Source: Cutibacterium namnetense
GTDB lineage: Bacteria > Actinomycetota > Actinomycetes > Propionibacteriales > Propionibacteriaceae
DNA length: 64,000 nucleotides
Assembly (NCBI RefSeq): GCF_001642025.1
Contig: NZ_LWHO01000013.1
Span: 62,001 to 126,000, forward strand
Direction: 5' to 3'
Within the stretch, counting starts at the first letter, position 1, and every line of letters begins with the position of its first letter. Below the pieces are notes generated by a model. The model was not told where the DNA came from, searched no databases, and saw only the letters and a list, made by a program, of their open reading frames with translations. Made by a program: the position numbers and the translations under genes. Below are positions 17,978 to 29,162 of this stretch, one piece after another.

Positions 17978-19687
17978 ATGCCGTTGGAGACACTCATCAA
18001 CGCTGGGTTCGTTGATTACCTGATACTGCTCATCTACTTCGTGTTCGTCCTCGGGATCGGACTGGCCGCCAGGCATCAGGTGTCCGACTCCCTCGACTTC
18101 TTCCTGTCCGGGCGCAGTCTGCCCGGATGGGTGACCGGGCTGGCATTCGTGTCAGCAAACCTCGGCGCCGTCGAGATCATGGGAATGTCGGCTAACGGTG
18201 CCCAGATCGGCGTTCCGACCGTCCATTACTTTTGGATCGGCGCTATCCCCGCGATGGTGTTTCTCGGCATCGTCATGATGCCCTTCTACTACGGCTCCGG
18301 CGTACGCTCAGTGCCAGAGTTCATGCTCAAACGGTTCGGCCCCGCAGCTCACCTTGTCAACGCGATCTCCTTCGCGCTGGCCCAGCTACTTATCGCCGGC
18401 ATCAACCTCTACCTACTTGGAACCATCGTCCATGCTCTGCTGGGATGGCCGCTGTGGGTCGCCCTCATCATCGCTGCGGTGATCGTGCTCGCTTACATCA
18501 GCCTGGGTGGTTTGTCGGCGGCGATTTACAACGAGGTGCTGCAATTCTTCGTCATCGTCGCTTCCTTGCTGCCCCTTGTCATCATCGGTTTGCATCGAGT
18601 TGGTGGCTGGAGCGGCCTCAAAACCAAGATCACCGCTGCCGCCGTGGCTCACCCTGACGCCGTAACGCCGGCTGCCCAGCAGCTTCACTCCTGGCCCGGC
18701 CAAGCATTGTCCGGGTTCAGCAGCCCAGTGGTGTCCGTGATTGGCATCACGCTTGGGCTCGGATTCGTGCTGTCCTTTGGCTACTGGACGACGAATTTCG
18801 TCGAGGTGCAGCGGGCAATGGCATCCGATTCGCTATCGTCTGCGCGCAAGACGCCGATTATCGGCGCTTTCCCGAAGATGCTCGTACCCTTCCTCACCGT
18901 TCTGCCCGGTATGCTCGCCGCGGTCCTCGTCCCTGAAATTGCCCGCATGAAGGCTGGCGAGAAGGTCGCCGGTGGCGCGTCAGGTGGCTTCGTCCAGTAC
19001 AACGATTCCGTGCTGTTCCTCATCCGGAACTTGTTGCCGACCGGTCTATCGGGCGTGGCGATTACGGGTCTGCTCGCTGCGTTCATGGCTGGCATGGCTG
19101 CGAATATTTCAGCGTTCAACACCGTCTTCAGCGTGGACATCTGGCAGCACTACGTCATTAAGGACAAGTCCGACGACTACTACGTCAAGGTAGGACGCGT
19201 TGCCACGGTCATCGCCACTGTCGTCGCCATCGGAACGGCGTTCATGGCGTCCGGGTTCTCCAACATCATGGACTACTTGCAGACGTTGTTCGGATTCTTC
19301 AACGCTCCGCTGTTTGCGACGTTTATCCTCGGCATGTTCTGGAAACGCTCAACCCCACATGCCGGCTGGTCGGGCCTGGTCGTCGGCACGCTGAGTGCGG
19401 TGACGGTGTGGGTTATGAGCTTGACGGGAGTATTTACCTTGCCAGGCCAAGGGACGGCATTCCTGGCCGCCACGGTCGGATTCATCGCAGACATCATCGT
19501 CAGCATCGTGGTGTCCCTGTTTACCACGCCTAAGCCGGCAGCAGAGTTGGTCAGGTTGGTGTACTCGGAGACCCCGAAGGAGCATCTCGTCGATCCACAG
19601 GAGAAGAACCTCCCGTGGTATCGCCGCACGGTCCCGCTTGGCATGACCGTGCTCGCCATCACAATCGTTCTCAATATCGTCTTCTGA
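17978..19687 (+). CDS. Sodium/solute symporter (SSS family), probable Na+/galactose
   Basis: The product is 569 residues with about 14 membrane segments and SSS hallmarks: SDSLDFFLSGRSLPGWVTGLA near the N-terminus, and GLLAAFMAGMAANISAFNTVFSVD. It resembles the SglT sodium-glucose/galactose branch. It is divergent from galK, so galactose is the likely substrate (inferred from context). ATG 17978 is chosen since it begins the conserved first membrane segment. A small membrane gene follows after ten bases. Confidence 0.85.
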   Translation: MPLETLINAGFVDYLILLIYFVFVLGIGLAARHQVSDSLDFFLSGRSLPGWVTGLAFVSANLGAVEIMGMSANGAQIGVPTVHYFWIGAIPAMVFLGIVMMPFYYGSGVRSVPEFMLKRFGPAAHLVNAISFALAQLLIAGINLYLLGTIVHALLGWPLWVALIIAAVIVLAYISLGGLSAAIYNEVLQFFVIVASLLPLVIIGLHRVGGWSGLKTKITAAAVAHPDAVTPAAQQLHSWPGQALSGFSSPVVSVIGITLGLGFVLSFGYWTTNFVEVQRAMASDSLSSARKTPIIGAFPKMLVPFLTVLPGMLAAVLVPEIARMKAGEKVAGGASGGFVQYNDSVLFLIRNLLPTGLSGVAITGLLAAFMAGMAANISAFNTVFSVDIWQHYVIKDKSDDYYVKVGRVATVIATVVAIGTAFMASGFSNIMDYLQTLFGFFNAPLFATFILGMFWKRSTPHAGWSGLVVGTLSAVTVWVMSLTGVFTLPGQGTAFLAATVGFIADIIVSIVVSLFTTPKPAAELVRLVYSETPKEHLVDPQEKNLPWYRRTVPLGMTVLAITIVLNIVF

Positions 19688-19697
19688 GGAGCTTGTC

Positions 19698-19970
19698 ATG
19701 TCGAACGGAACTGCTACGGCTCGTCGTAATCGCCGTAAGGTCGCTCGCGCGATGGACATTCGGACCGTCATTGGCGAGCTGCTCGGACTCTACGGAATCA
19801 TCCTGACGATCACTGGGTTAGTAAAAGGATCTGGCGCTCACGCCGACCTGTGGTCTGGGGTCTGCCTGCTCGTCTCAGGGGCCGCGTTCCTGCTGTGGGT
19901 GAGGCTTCGCCCGATCAAGGTACCGGAAGTAGCCGAGGAGACCAGCAAGCCCGCGGTCGGGAAGGGCTGA
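19698..19970 (+). CDS. Small two-helix membrane protein
   Basis: The product is 90 residues with an Arg-rich N-terminus and two hydrophobic segments (about 24-43 and 50-68). GAGGAG lies just before the ATG. It follows the symporter by ten bases in one transcription unit and may be an accessory subunit. No family was recognised. Confidence 0.65.
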   Translation: MSNGTATARRNRRKVARAMDIRTVIGELLGLYGIILTITGLVKGSGAHADLWSGVCLLVSGAAFLLWVRLRPIKVPEVAEETSKPAVGKG

Positions 19971-20038
19971 GCCTCCCGGCTGGAGTGGCCCGCAGTAATT
20001 GAACTGCTAGCTGACCTCAGCACATACATCAGATCAAA

Positions 20039-20075
20039 GTAGTGGCGTTTCAGAGTATCTCTGAAACGCCACTAC
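20039..20075. terminator. Strong bidirectional terminator
   Basis: A 17-bp perfect stem (20039-20055 with 20059-20075) with a 3-base loop lies between convergent genes. It ends the symporter operon and the minus-strand gene at 20100. Confidence 0.85.
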
Positions 20076-20099
20076 TTCGTTAGGTGGTTATCGGTGCCT

Positions 20100-20585
20100 T
20101 CAGATGTCTTGGCGATATCCGCGCGACTTATCGAGGCGATGTGCGACATCGACGGCGAGGTCTTCCATCTCTTGAGGGTTCCCGATTCCGGGACGGACGA
20201 TGTGGGTACGCCCGACTTGGCCGTGGTAGAGAGTGAGACGAGACCGGGATTCGGTCAAGGCGGCCTTCGTGACCTTGTCCCAAGTTCCGCGGCGGTCCTG
20301 TCCAGCGCCATGGATGTGGTAGCCCTTGTCGTCCACATCGACGTAAAGCTTCATGTGAACCATGGACCATGCTGCAGTGCAAGCCAAGGCGATACCGCAA
20401 GCGAGGACAGCGATAAAGATGATCGTCACCACCTCGTACCAGCTCTTGGCGATGCTGATAATCGTGAGGATGGCACCGACGATGGACAAGATGCCGGCGA
20501 TGATGAAACCACGAATGGGAGGCTCCGGCGACATGACGTGCCTGGTCGTGCCAGGTGGAAGATCCATCACATCCGTCCTGGGCAT
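20100..20585 (-). CDS. Two-helix membrane protein with PH-like C-terminal domain
   Basis: The product is 161 residues with two membrane segments (about 26-44 and 50-70) and a cytoplasmic domain (75-160) with VDVDDKGYHIHG and a DKVTKAAL-like strand pattern. It recalls the bacterial PH/YdbS-type membrane proteins, but this is weak. GGGAG lies six bases before ATG 20585. The function is unknown. Confidence 0.6.
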   Translation of the reverse strand: MPRTDVMDLPPGTTRHVMSPEPPIRGFIIAGILSIVGAILTIISIAKSWYEVVTIIFIAVLACGIALACTAAWSMVHMKLYVDVDDKGYHIHGAGQDRRGTWDKVTKAALTESRSRLTLYHGQVGRTHIVRPGIGNPQEMEDLAVDVAHRLDKSRGYRQDI

Positions 20586-20663
20586 CCCAATCTCCCATCA
20601 CTGCAAGGCCAAGTATGCGAGGGCCTGACCCTCGGTTTCACACCTGGGGACCAGGCTCCGTGG

Positions 20664-20746
20664 CGGCGAGAGTGGGATTCGAACCCACGGAGGTTGCCCT
20701 CGGCCGCTTTCAAGGCGGCTGCACTCGTCCACTATGCGATCTCGCC
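20664..20746 (-). tRNA. tRNA-Ser (anticodon TGA)
   Basis: An 83-base class II tRNA with acceptor GGCGAGA/TCTCGCC, anticodon loop CTTGAAA, variable arm CGAGGGCAACCTCCG and GGTTCGAATCC T-loop. It reads UCA/UCG/UCU. Confidence 0.95.
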
Positions 20747-20946
20747 AACCGGGCATGACCCGGTGACTACATCTTAGCCATAATTCATCGAATATAGTCA
20801 TCGTCTCGGACGTGAGCACACTCATACATCGCCTGGATGTTGACGAGTCCGGGCGCCGGCACCATCTGGTAATGCCGATTTCGTGGCCCAACCTGGACGA
20901 TGAAAGCTCCCGCCGTTGCCCCGTCCGGCCGCGCGAATTCATTCCA

Positions 20947-21855
20947 TCACCGTCTTCCGGTTTTAGTGAGAACACCGATGAGTTCGTTGACTTTCAGCGG
21001 CTTAGAGGACGAACGCCTCGTGACGATCTCGCCAGACTGATCACCCGAACGCCATCCCACGCGCCACACCTCGGTCATGCGCACGGTGTAACTTCCTGGA
21101 TGTTGGTAGGCATAGCCGCAATCCGGAGACTGTGCTCGCGGATCAGCATTCACCGGGCGTGGGGTTGAATGAGTACAGCGGATGGTTTTCTCACCAGTGT
21201 CGTAGATGGTCTCGACTCGCTTGGCGTCAAGAGAGACGATAGCTCCATGCGAGGAATCGCTCGCGACATGACGGCTAGCCCCTGAATTGTGAAACCACAA
21301 TGGCTGCCCCACCGCGGTAATGTTCCATTTGTTGGCTTCAGGTTGCGGCTGAATGTCGACAACCGGCTTCGCAAGGTGAATATTCGTTGCAATATCGATT
21401 GACCAGTCTCGAACTACTTCCCGAGCCGGCCGGGCAGGCTTTGAGCGAGAGGGGGATGGCACCCGGCGGCTATGCTTTGATTCCCCAGCATGTGGATAGA
21501 GACCAGGAATATACGGGATCGCAGTTACGAAAGACGCCGCTACGTCAAGATAGATGGGGCTCTCCCGCCACTTCTTTGCCCCTGGCGGTTCAGGAGACGT
21601 GCGTGGCCGATGCTTATCCACGGGATGGCGGCGCCTGTGATGCGAGCTGCTATGTCCAGAGGCGCCGTGCTTAGCCTCCCGCCCGTGTCCAACTCGGGGC
21701 TCTCGACGGGAGCCCCCTCCCCAATACCTGACCGTTACGTCCCCTGCGTTTTCCATGTCCGCGATATCAACACTCTGCCCAGCAAAGGACGGCATCGTCA
21801 TGACACCGAAGTAAATCAGCATGGCTCCTAAGCACGAGCAGATCACCCGACGCAT
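20947..21855 (-). CDS. Secreted protein of unknown function
   Basis: The product is 302 residues with a signal peptide (MRRVICSCLGAMLIYFGVMT, cleavage near AFA-G about residue 25). A His/Arg/Ser/Pro-rich linker (50-95) is followed by a domain with a WSIDIATNIHLAKPVVDIQP strand, a CTHS...CGYAYQHPGSYTVRMTEVW region (possible disulfide) and a short tail. The GYxYxxPGxYTVxxTxxW pattern is PKD-like and recurs in secreted actinobacterial proteins. Its start overlaps the upstream lipoprotein gene by 13 bases. Confidence 0.65.
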   Translation of the reverse strand: MRRVICSCLGAMLIYFGVMTMPSFAGQSVDIADMENAGDVTVRYWGGGSRREPRVGHGREAKHGASGHSSSHHRRRHPVDKHRPRTSPEPPGAKKWRESPIYLDVAASFVTAIPYIPGLYPHAGESKHSRRVPSPSRSKPARPAREVVRDWSIDIATNIHLAKPVVDIQPQPEANKWNITAVGQPLWFHNSGASRHVASDSSHGAIVSLDAKRVETIYDTGEKTIRCTHSTPRPVNADPRAQSPDCGYAYQHPGSYTVRMTEVWRVGWRSGDQSGEIVTRRSSSKPLKVNELIGVLTKTGRR

Positions 21856-22529
21856 TTATCTACACCTCTCGAGCTAGCGGCAACAATCACGAGCGATCCA
21901 TTTTCTCGGGCCATCGACATAATAATTTGGCGTAAATTACCTCGAGATACCTTTTCACCTGACTTGTCCACAAACACCCACTGGCGCTGATCTGCACACG
22001 ATCTGAGTGTTATTAGGTAACCGGGCTCTGCCTTAATACGCGACAGAGTTATATTCCCGAATCCAGCCGACTGATGAGTTACATGATGACCTCGCTTCTT
22101 CACTCTGGCGTAGTACTCTTCGAGAACCTCCCCCCATGGCCCACTGACAGTTTTCTTGAGACCTTCAGGCAAAGGTTTACCCCCACCTTCTTGCTCAAAA
22201 AGCAGAGTCTGTTCCAGATACGTCTCATAAACTTTCTTCGCTTCCAGGAACAACGCATCCTGCTTCGTCCCTGGCGCAGGCGTTGCCGAGACCTTCACGA
22301 GCTTCGGAACGTCCGCACTGGGAGTCGGAGTCGAGCTCCTGACCGACGTTGCCTTTGCAATCGGAGTCACCCCTCGCGTCGCATCAGAGGAATCCCCGCC
22401 AGCATCACATGCCACCGTCCCCAAACCGACCATGACAAGTGACGTCACGATCACAACGCACCGTCGGCAACCTTCAGTGCCTTTACTATTCATCACCATG
22501 GCGACAATCCTGAAGGTTTGCGGAGCCAT
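21843..22529 (-). CDS. Putative lipoprotein of unknown function
   Basis: The product is 228 residues. The N-terminal hydrophobic segment (about 24-40) ends with TVAC-D, a weak lipobox placing the lipidated Cys at 41. A Ser/Thr/Pro linker is followed by an alpha/beta domain with DALFLEAKKVYETYLEQTLLF and a C-terminal SCADQRQWVFVDKSGE motif. This organisation is common in actinobacterial surface lipoproteins. GAGGG six bases upstream supports ATG 22529. It forms an overlapping pair with the secreted protein downstream. Confidence 0.65.
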   Translation of the reverse strand: MAPQTFRIVAMVMNSKGTEGCRRCVVIVTSLVMVGLGTVACDAGGDSSDATRGVTPIAKATSVRSSTPTPSADVPKLVKVSATPAPGTKQDALFLEAKKVYETYLEQTLLFEQEGGGKPLPEGLKKTVSGPWGEVLEEYYARVKKRGHHVTHQSAGFGNITLSRIKAEPGYLITLRSCADQRQWVFVDKSGEKVSRGNLRQIIMSMARENGSLVIVAASSRGVDKCVG

Positions 22530-22637
22530 TGAGAACCCTCGGATTTGAAATCTGTGGATAAGTCCCAAGCCTGTGCACACGCCCCCCTCACGCGAGGTCT
22601 CGGGGAACTTGCTTACTCACTGTGGCAGGCTTGATAC

Positions 22638-23636
22638 ATGCATGCGATCACCGTCCGCCCTACCGACACGACTGACTCCAAGGGCCGCCATCGCCCCGGC
22701 CCCGAGTGCATTGAATGGACTGAAGTTCCCACGCCCCAACCAGGCCCGGGAGAGGCGCTCGTCAAGGTGACCGCAGCCGGCATCAACCGCGGTGACCTGC
22801 TACAGCGTCAGGGCCTCTACCCGCCCCCGAAGGGCGTCTCGGACACCATGGGCCTCGAGGTCACCGGCACCGTCTCCGCCCTTGGCCCCGGCGTCGATTG
22901 GTCTGAAGGTGACGAGGTCGTCGCTTTGCTCGCCGGTGGTGGTTACGCCGAGTACGTCATCGTCCCCGCTGGTCAGCTCCTGCCTATCCCCGATGGCATC
23001 GACCCGGTGACTGCATCGACCCTCATTGAGGTCGCTGCCACCGTCATCTCCAACATGGATCACGTCGGGCTAGCTAAGGGTGAGACTTTCCTCGTACACG
23101 GCGGTGCCGGCGGCATCGGCCAGTTCGCTATCCAATACGCCAAGTCGCTTGGATGCACGGTTATCACCACCTGCGGCACTGCTGAGAAGCAGGAGTTCTG
23201 CCGCGCCCTCGGCGCCGACGTCGTCCTCAACTATCACGACGACTGGGTTGGTGGCGTCAAGGACGCCACCGAAGGCCGCGGTGCTGACGTCATCCTTGAC
23301 GTCATGGGCGCTAAGTACCTCGGCCTCAACGTCGATGCTCTCGCCACTGGCGGACGTCTCGACATCATTGGAATGCAGGGTGGCGTCAGGGGGGAGCTCA
23401 ACATTGGAAAGCTTCTCAACAAGCGCGCCTTGGTCACCGCTACGAGCCTGCGCCCTCGTCCCCTCGACGAGAAGGCCAGCATTTGTCAGCGGGTCCGTGA
23501 AGTCGCATGGCCGCTCTACGCCAACGGCAGCATCAAGCCTGCCCCGGTCGAATCCTTCCCGATGTCTGAAGCGGGCAAAGCCCACGAGCGACTCGAATCC
23601 GGTGAGGTACTCGGCAAAGTCGCGCTGACCCTCTGA
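22638..23636 (+). CDS. NAD(P)H:quinone oxidoreductase, zinc-free MDR family
   Basis: The 332-residue medium-chain reductase is of the PIG3/quinone oxidoreductase type. The N-terminal GroES-like domain (GINRGDLLQRQGLYPPPKG) and the Rossmann motif VHGGAGGIGQFAIQYAK (about 152-168) are present. Zinc-binding cysteines of alcohol dehydrogenases are absent, as expected. It would reduce quinones or enones with NADPH. No Shine-Dalgarno sequence precedes the ATG. A terminator follows. Confidence 0.88.
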   Translation: MHAITVRPTDTTDSKGRHRPGPECIEWTEVPTPQPGPGEALVKVTAAGINRGDLLQRQGLYPPPKGVSDTMGLEVTGTVSALGPGVDWSEGDEVVALLAGGGYAEYVIVPAGQLLPIPDGIDPVTASTLIEVAATVISNMDHVGLAKGETFLVHGGAGGIGQFAIQYAKSLGCTVITTCGTAEKQEFCRALGADVVLNYHDDWVGGVKDATEGRGADVILDVMGAKYLGLNVDALATGGRLDIIGMQGGVRGELNIGKLLNKRALVTATSLRPRPLDEKASICQRVREVAWPLYANGSIKPAPVESFPMSEAGKAHERLESGEVLGKVALTL

Positions 23637-23652
23637 CAACCCCCAGCTGCCC

Positions 23653-23692
23653 GCAACGACCTGCCATGGCTCCGGCCAGGGCAGGTCGTTGC
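23653..23692 (+). terminator. Terminator after the quinone oxidoreductase gene
   Basis: A 13-bp perfect stem (23653-23665 with 23680-23692) is followed by GTGTTTTCC. Confidence 0.85.
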
Positions 23693-23750
23693 GTGTTTTC
23701 CGGGACACTCAGCGCGCTCCCCCAACCCAACCAATCGCATATCCATTTGA

Positions 23751-25199
<1,449 letters not shown>

Positions 25200-25558
25200 T
25201 CGCCACGCGATCGGGTCGTCCGGAATATCTGGCCGGCCCGAATGAGATTCTTGGACTACCTCCCGCCATTAGAAATGGATGTCCGCCACAACTGCACCAC
25301 CATGTGACACGCTATTGCCATAGGTAATGATCCGACGCCTCCCAGCGGCTGGATTCCGTCATTCCTTTTCATCGTCATGGCGAGGATGCAGATCGAATCT
25401 GTCATCGCACTCATCAAGACTAGCGAGAACTTAGCTTCTATTCGCAAGAAGTTGCGCTGGTAAACGTATCTGCGCGGGGCTGCGTATCGTCTGCGTAGCC
25501 CCGCTGCGACTCCGGCGATAGCGAAGTGCTAATACGCAGAGTCGTATACAGTGCTTGG
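25200..25558. other. Intergenic region before MFS gene
   Basis: There is no convincing gene. A 63-codon minus-strand frame has only a TTG start and no ribosome site. The right end carries the promoter of the MFS gene. Confidence 0.55.
25547..25552 (+). promoter_or_regulatory. Putative -10 for leaderless MFS transcript
   Basis: TACAGT (overlapping TATACA at 25545-25550) lies six bases before ATG 25559, with no ribosome site between them. Confidence 0.4.
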
Positions 25559-26761
25559 ATGCACGGTTACCGGGATGTCATCGCCATTCGGGAGGTGTGG
25601 ACGACCCTCCTATTGGCAGCCCTTATCCGGATTCCGATTTTCAGCCTCGGAATCGTCCTGAGCGTCCACGTCGTGAGCTCGCTGCACTTGGATTACGTGC
25701 GCGCAGGAGCAGTAACGACTGTGGTGACCGTCGCAACGATGATTTCTGGACCCTGGCGCGGCAGCATGGTCGACCGCCGCGGACTGCGACGCACGATGCT
25801 TCCCTCACTTATCATCACGACCATCACGTGGGGACTGTGTCCCTGGCTAGGGTATTTCCCTCTTCTCGCCCTGTGCGCGATCGGCGGGCTGTGGAATTAC
25901 CCAATCTTCACCATCCCGCGCCAGGTCCTTATGGCGGCTGTGCCCACGTCACGACGACGCGCCGCATTGTCGCTCGATTCTGTGTCCGTGGAGATCTGCT
26001 ACATGATCGGCCCGACCGTTGCCATCATCGCAGCGACGACAATCGGAACCCGGATCACCATCACGGCGTGCGGGTTCATTGCCGCCATCGGAGCCTTCGG
26101 CCTGATGGCCCTCGACCCCGCGACGACAGAGCCTCCCCAAGGTAGCCCAGCCTCAGCTATGCCAGTCGCCCAGACGCCGCATAGCCGCAAGATGGCCTGG
26201 CTGTCCCCCCAGTCAGCATCCATCCTCTTCGCAGTCATTGCCACCGGGTTCTGCCTTGGGGGTATTGAGTTGACGACGGTCGCCGCTATGAGGTCGCTGG
26301 GGCACCCCGGAATGATCGGTTGGGTGCTGGCAGCGTCCGGCTTCGGGTCGGCCATCGGCGGCGTCCTGTACGGGGCATTGCCTCGAGGCGCGTCGACCGC
26401 TCTTCTCCTCGTATTCCTGGGGACAATGACCGCCTTACCAGCCTTGTCGCACGGCCCAGTGTCAACGGCCATCTTGTTATTTGTGGGCGGGGTGTTCGTC
26501 GCCCCGACGATTACATCCTCCGTCGATGCCCTGACCGATCTGGTGCCCGCAGACTCACGAGGCACCATTATCGGATGGCAGGGATCGTGTCTTAACGGCG
26601 GGACGGCCATGGCAGCCCCGCTCATCGGCGCCATTATGGACGCCAATGGCTGGCAGTGGGGATTCCTGGTGGCCGGAATCGCAAGCGCCATTATTGGAGC
26701 CGCCGTGTGGACGACGGAGAGGATGGTACGCAAGCGCCCAAACGGTGTGAATGGAAGCTGA
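25559..26761 (+). CDS. MFS transporter
   Basis: The product is 400 residues with 12 membrane segments. The cytoplasmic loop motif MVDRRGLRRTMLPSL (after helix 2) is that of drug-exporter type MFS proteins. A central cytoplasmic loop follows at about 195-215. It is likely a small-molecule efflux pump; the substrate is unknown. ATG 25559 is preferred over GTG 25526 because of the -10-like box between them. It converges with the antiporter gene. Confidence 0.82.
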   Translation: MHGYRDVIAIREVWTTLLLAALIRIPIFSLGIVLSVHVVSSLHLDYVRAGAVTTVVTVATMISGPWRGSMVDRRGLRRTMLPSLIITTITWGLCPWLGYFPLLALCAIGGLWNYPIFTIPRQVLMAAVPTSRRRAALSLDSVSVEICYMIGPTVAIIAATTIGTRITITACGFIAAIGAFGLMALDPATTEPPQGSPASAMPVAQTPHSRKMAWLSPQSASILFAVIATGFCLGGIELTTVAAMRSLGHPGMIGWVLAASGFGSAIGGVLYGALPRGASTALLLVFLGTMTALPALSHGPVSTAILLFVGGVFVAPTITSSVDALTDLVPADSRGTIIGWQGSCLNGGTAMAAPLIGAIMDANGWQWGFLVAGIASAIIGAAVWTTERMVRKRPNGVNGS

Positions 26762-26769
26762 GGACAGTA

Positions 26770-28815
26770 TCACGACGGCACTGCCTCGGCCGAGCCTTCA
26801 CCACTGGCCTTACTAGCGCTCGCCGTGTCCTCCCCTTCAGCCGCTTTGCGGTCGGCGTCAATACGATCTCGCACCGCCTCTTCCGAGGATGGGACCGACA
26901 TCGGCTGTCGATTCGACCCCACTTCTTGCGCAGCAACAGACTTCGGAGCATCTTTCCACTCGTCACCCAGGTAAATGATGATGTCGTCTTCCCTGGGAGT
27001 GTTCATCTCATCGGTGGCAACGTTCACTGAAGAAGGCTTAACGACAAACATCACGACAGCATCCGGCATAGCTTCCCGGAACCGTTCCCAGCTGCGGTTC
27101 TCGTCCAGCTTGACCCGTCGCACCCGTTTGCCACTGCGCCACAACTTGTCCATCGCTGAGTACGAGGTCGGAGGGTCGAAGGCCGTCCTTGCTTTGAGGC
27201 TCTGCGCGGTGCCAGTAGTGGCGTCGCCGTCATCTGCTTCGTCCATCCGCTCCAGCTGGAAGACGTTCGCCCGTCCCAAGGCGCGTCGGTAGTGCACGGA
27301 CGCAATCGAGTTAGTGTCGTCGTCCGGCGTGCAAGCCACCATCGAAGCGATTCCTGCAAGGTCCATGTCTTCGGTGGCGTATTCAGATAGAAAGTCCGCA
27401 GCCTCGCATCTGAGACCGGCTTTGCGTGCCGCGTACAGGTCATACGCACGTCGAGTGACGATGAGGGTCGACACATCGAGGTCGCGCAAGGTCTTGGCAG
27501 TATCAATGGTCCAGGTAGGCGAGCCCGCGAACATCACTCCCCGCGGGCTCGCGGACGCCAGCCCGAGTTTCTCAGCGAGTCTTCCGATGCCCAAGCCGTA
27601 GATAGCGACAGTGCAGACGATTACGAGGAAGACCAGCGGAACGAGCCGGTCCACCTCGCTAGCCATACCAGCGATCTGGTTAGCAAACGAGAACAACTGC
27701 TTGGAACGCCCCCGATCAGATTCGGCGACCTGCCTCGCTTGCTGGCGCACGTGGTTGGCGGACGCGCTGAACTGCATGGCAAAAATCGACGCCACCGACG
27801 CCGCCACGATTCCTCGCGGGGCCATGAACGACATCAGGGTGCGTTCTTGGCGGGTGGCCTCAGTACCGACTAGCCCCAACTGCACCGAGGCAGGCCGGAT
27901 GACGAGCACAAGCAGTGCGACGAAAATCAGACCGGTGGGCAGAATGTCGAGGATCTGAGACGGGGTCACACGTCCTGCCAGCATGATGAACAAGACGCCG
28001 ACGAGCAGCACCTGCAGGTGTTCCTTGAACTCGATGACGGGTTCAAGCTCGAGGTTGCGCTGGTTCGCCAGGTAGATGCCGAGCATCGTAACGGCGACCA
28101 GCCCCGACTCCTCCTGAAAAGCGTTAGCGCCAACACACGTTCCAACGGCGATCCCGACGAAAATAACGCCCTGGAGGAAGTCCGGGATGAGGTGCTGCTT
28201 CATCATTGCGCTGACGATCCACCCGATGGGGGCAGCGAAAAGCAGCCCGACCAGCAAGGTAAGACCCAGGTTCAAGACACCTTTTCCGATAGAGGACCCA
28301 TCGATGCTGGTAATGGCCTGGTACACCAGCAGTGCCAAGATGGCACCGAGCGGATCGACGACGATTCCTTCCCATCTCAGCAGGGCACTCACTCGCCGGG
28401 TAGGGCGCAATTGTCGCAAGATCGGGTTAATCACCGTTGGGCCGGTGACGATGAGAATCGCGCCCAACAGCAGAGAAACGCGGCCATCAAACCCCAATAC
28501 CATCGCCGCGGCGGTGATAAGACCCCACGCCACCCCTGCGGTGACGGTGCACAACCGAAAAATTGGTCGCCCGAGGTCACGGACTTCGCGAAGCTTGAGT
28601 CCAAGTGACCCTTCGAAGAGGACAATTGCGACTGAGAGGTTGACACCATCGAATAGCAGCTTTCTCCCGAAGATCTCATCGGGAGTGACCCACTGTCCGA
28701 GCGCGAAACCAATCACGAGGAGGAACAGCAGCGCGGGAAGGCGTAATCGCCATCCGAACCACTGGGCACCGACCGCGAGTACCAGCACAAGTGCCATGTA
28801 TGTTGCTGCATCCAC
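26770..28815 (-). CDS. Cation:proton antiporter (CPA family) with large cytoplasmic domain
   Basis: The product is 681 residues. About 12 membrane segments lie in residues 1-420, with GPTVINPILRQLRPTRRVSALLRWEGIVVDPLGA holding the ion-site Asp region. A cytoplasmic part (430-600) starts FAGSPTWTIDTAKTLRDLDVSTLIVTRRAYDLYAARKAG, which is like an RCK/TrkA-N nucleotide-binding unit. The tail is acidic and Ala/Ser/Glu-rich. It probably exchanges Na+ or K+ for protons. It is the second such antiporter in the window. Confidence 0.85.
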   Translation of the reverse strand: MDAATYMALVLVLAVGAQWFGWRLRLPALLFLLVIGFALGQWVTPDEIFGRKLLFDGVNLSVAIVLFEGSLGLKLREVRDLGRPIFRLCTVTAGVAWGLITAAAMVLGFDGRVSLLLGAILIVTGPTVINPILRQLRPTRRVSALLRWEGIVVDPLGAILALLVYQAITSIDGSSIGKGVLNLGLTLLVGLLFAAPIGWIVSAMMKQHLIPDFLQGVIFVGIAVGTCVGANAFQEESGLVAVTMLGIYLANQRNLELEPVIEFKEHLQVLLVGVLFIMLAGRVTPSQILDILPTGLIFVALLVLVIRPASVQLGLVGTEATRQERTLMSFMAPRGIVAASVASIFAMQFSASANHVRQQARQVAESDRGRSKQLFSFANQIAGMASEVDRLVPLVFLVIVCTVAIYGLGIGRLAEKLGLASASPRGVMFAGSPTWTIDTAKTLRDLDVSTLIVTRRAYDLYAARKAGLRCEAADFLSEYATEDMDLAGIASMVACTPDDDTNSIASVHYRRALGRANVFQLERMDEADDGDATTGTAQSLKARTAFDPPTSYSAMDKLWRSGKRVRRVKLDENRSWERFREAMPDAVVMFVVKPSSVNVATDEMNTPREDDIIIYLGDEWKDAPKSVAAQEVGSNRQPMSVPSSEEAVRDRIDADRKAAEGEDTASASKASGEGSAEAVPS

Positions 28816-29162
28816 CTAGGCACTCTAACCGGGATAGCGCTAGATTTCTCACGCGCAATCCATTATGGAAGGTGCCGAGTGACCTGCCGAGGATGTGGAC
28901 ACCGTAGGCATGTAGACGAAAGTCGAATAGCTGAGCAATGCGCTGTCCAAAAGTACACATCGAGCCGCTCTAAAAGATCAGCCTTCCCATTAGCCATCAC
29001 TGCGAATAATCCCAAACTAAATCCGGGTATATCGCCCTGACAAGCACGTTCGGACGTCCAATTTAGTCACTGTCAACGTCAGATGAACTTCTGAAAAGCA
29101 CTTGTAGCATCACTGCCAGTTGACGTCGAGCACCCGCCTTGGCCCGTTGGAAAGGAGCCATC
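28816..29162. other. Intergenic region upstream of whiB-like gene
   Basis: No gene is supportable in these 347 bases. The stretch is less GC-rich than its surroundings and lies between divergent genes, so it must hold promoters for both. I could not place them confidently. Confidence 0.5.

Noticed and set aside
25256-25447. 63-codon minus frame in the gap after argG
   Set aside because: TTG start, no ribosome binding site, no recognisable domain.
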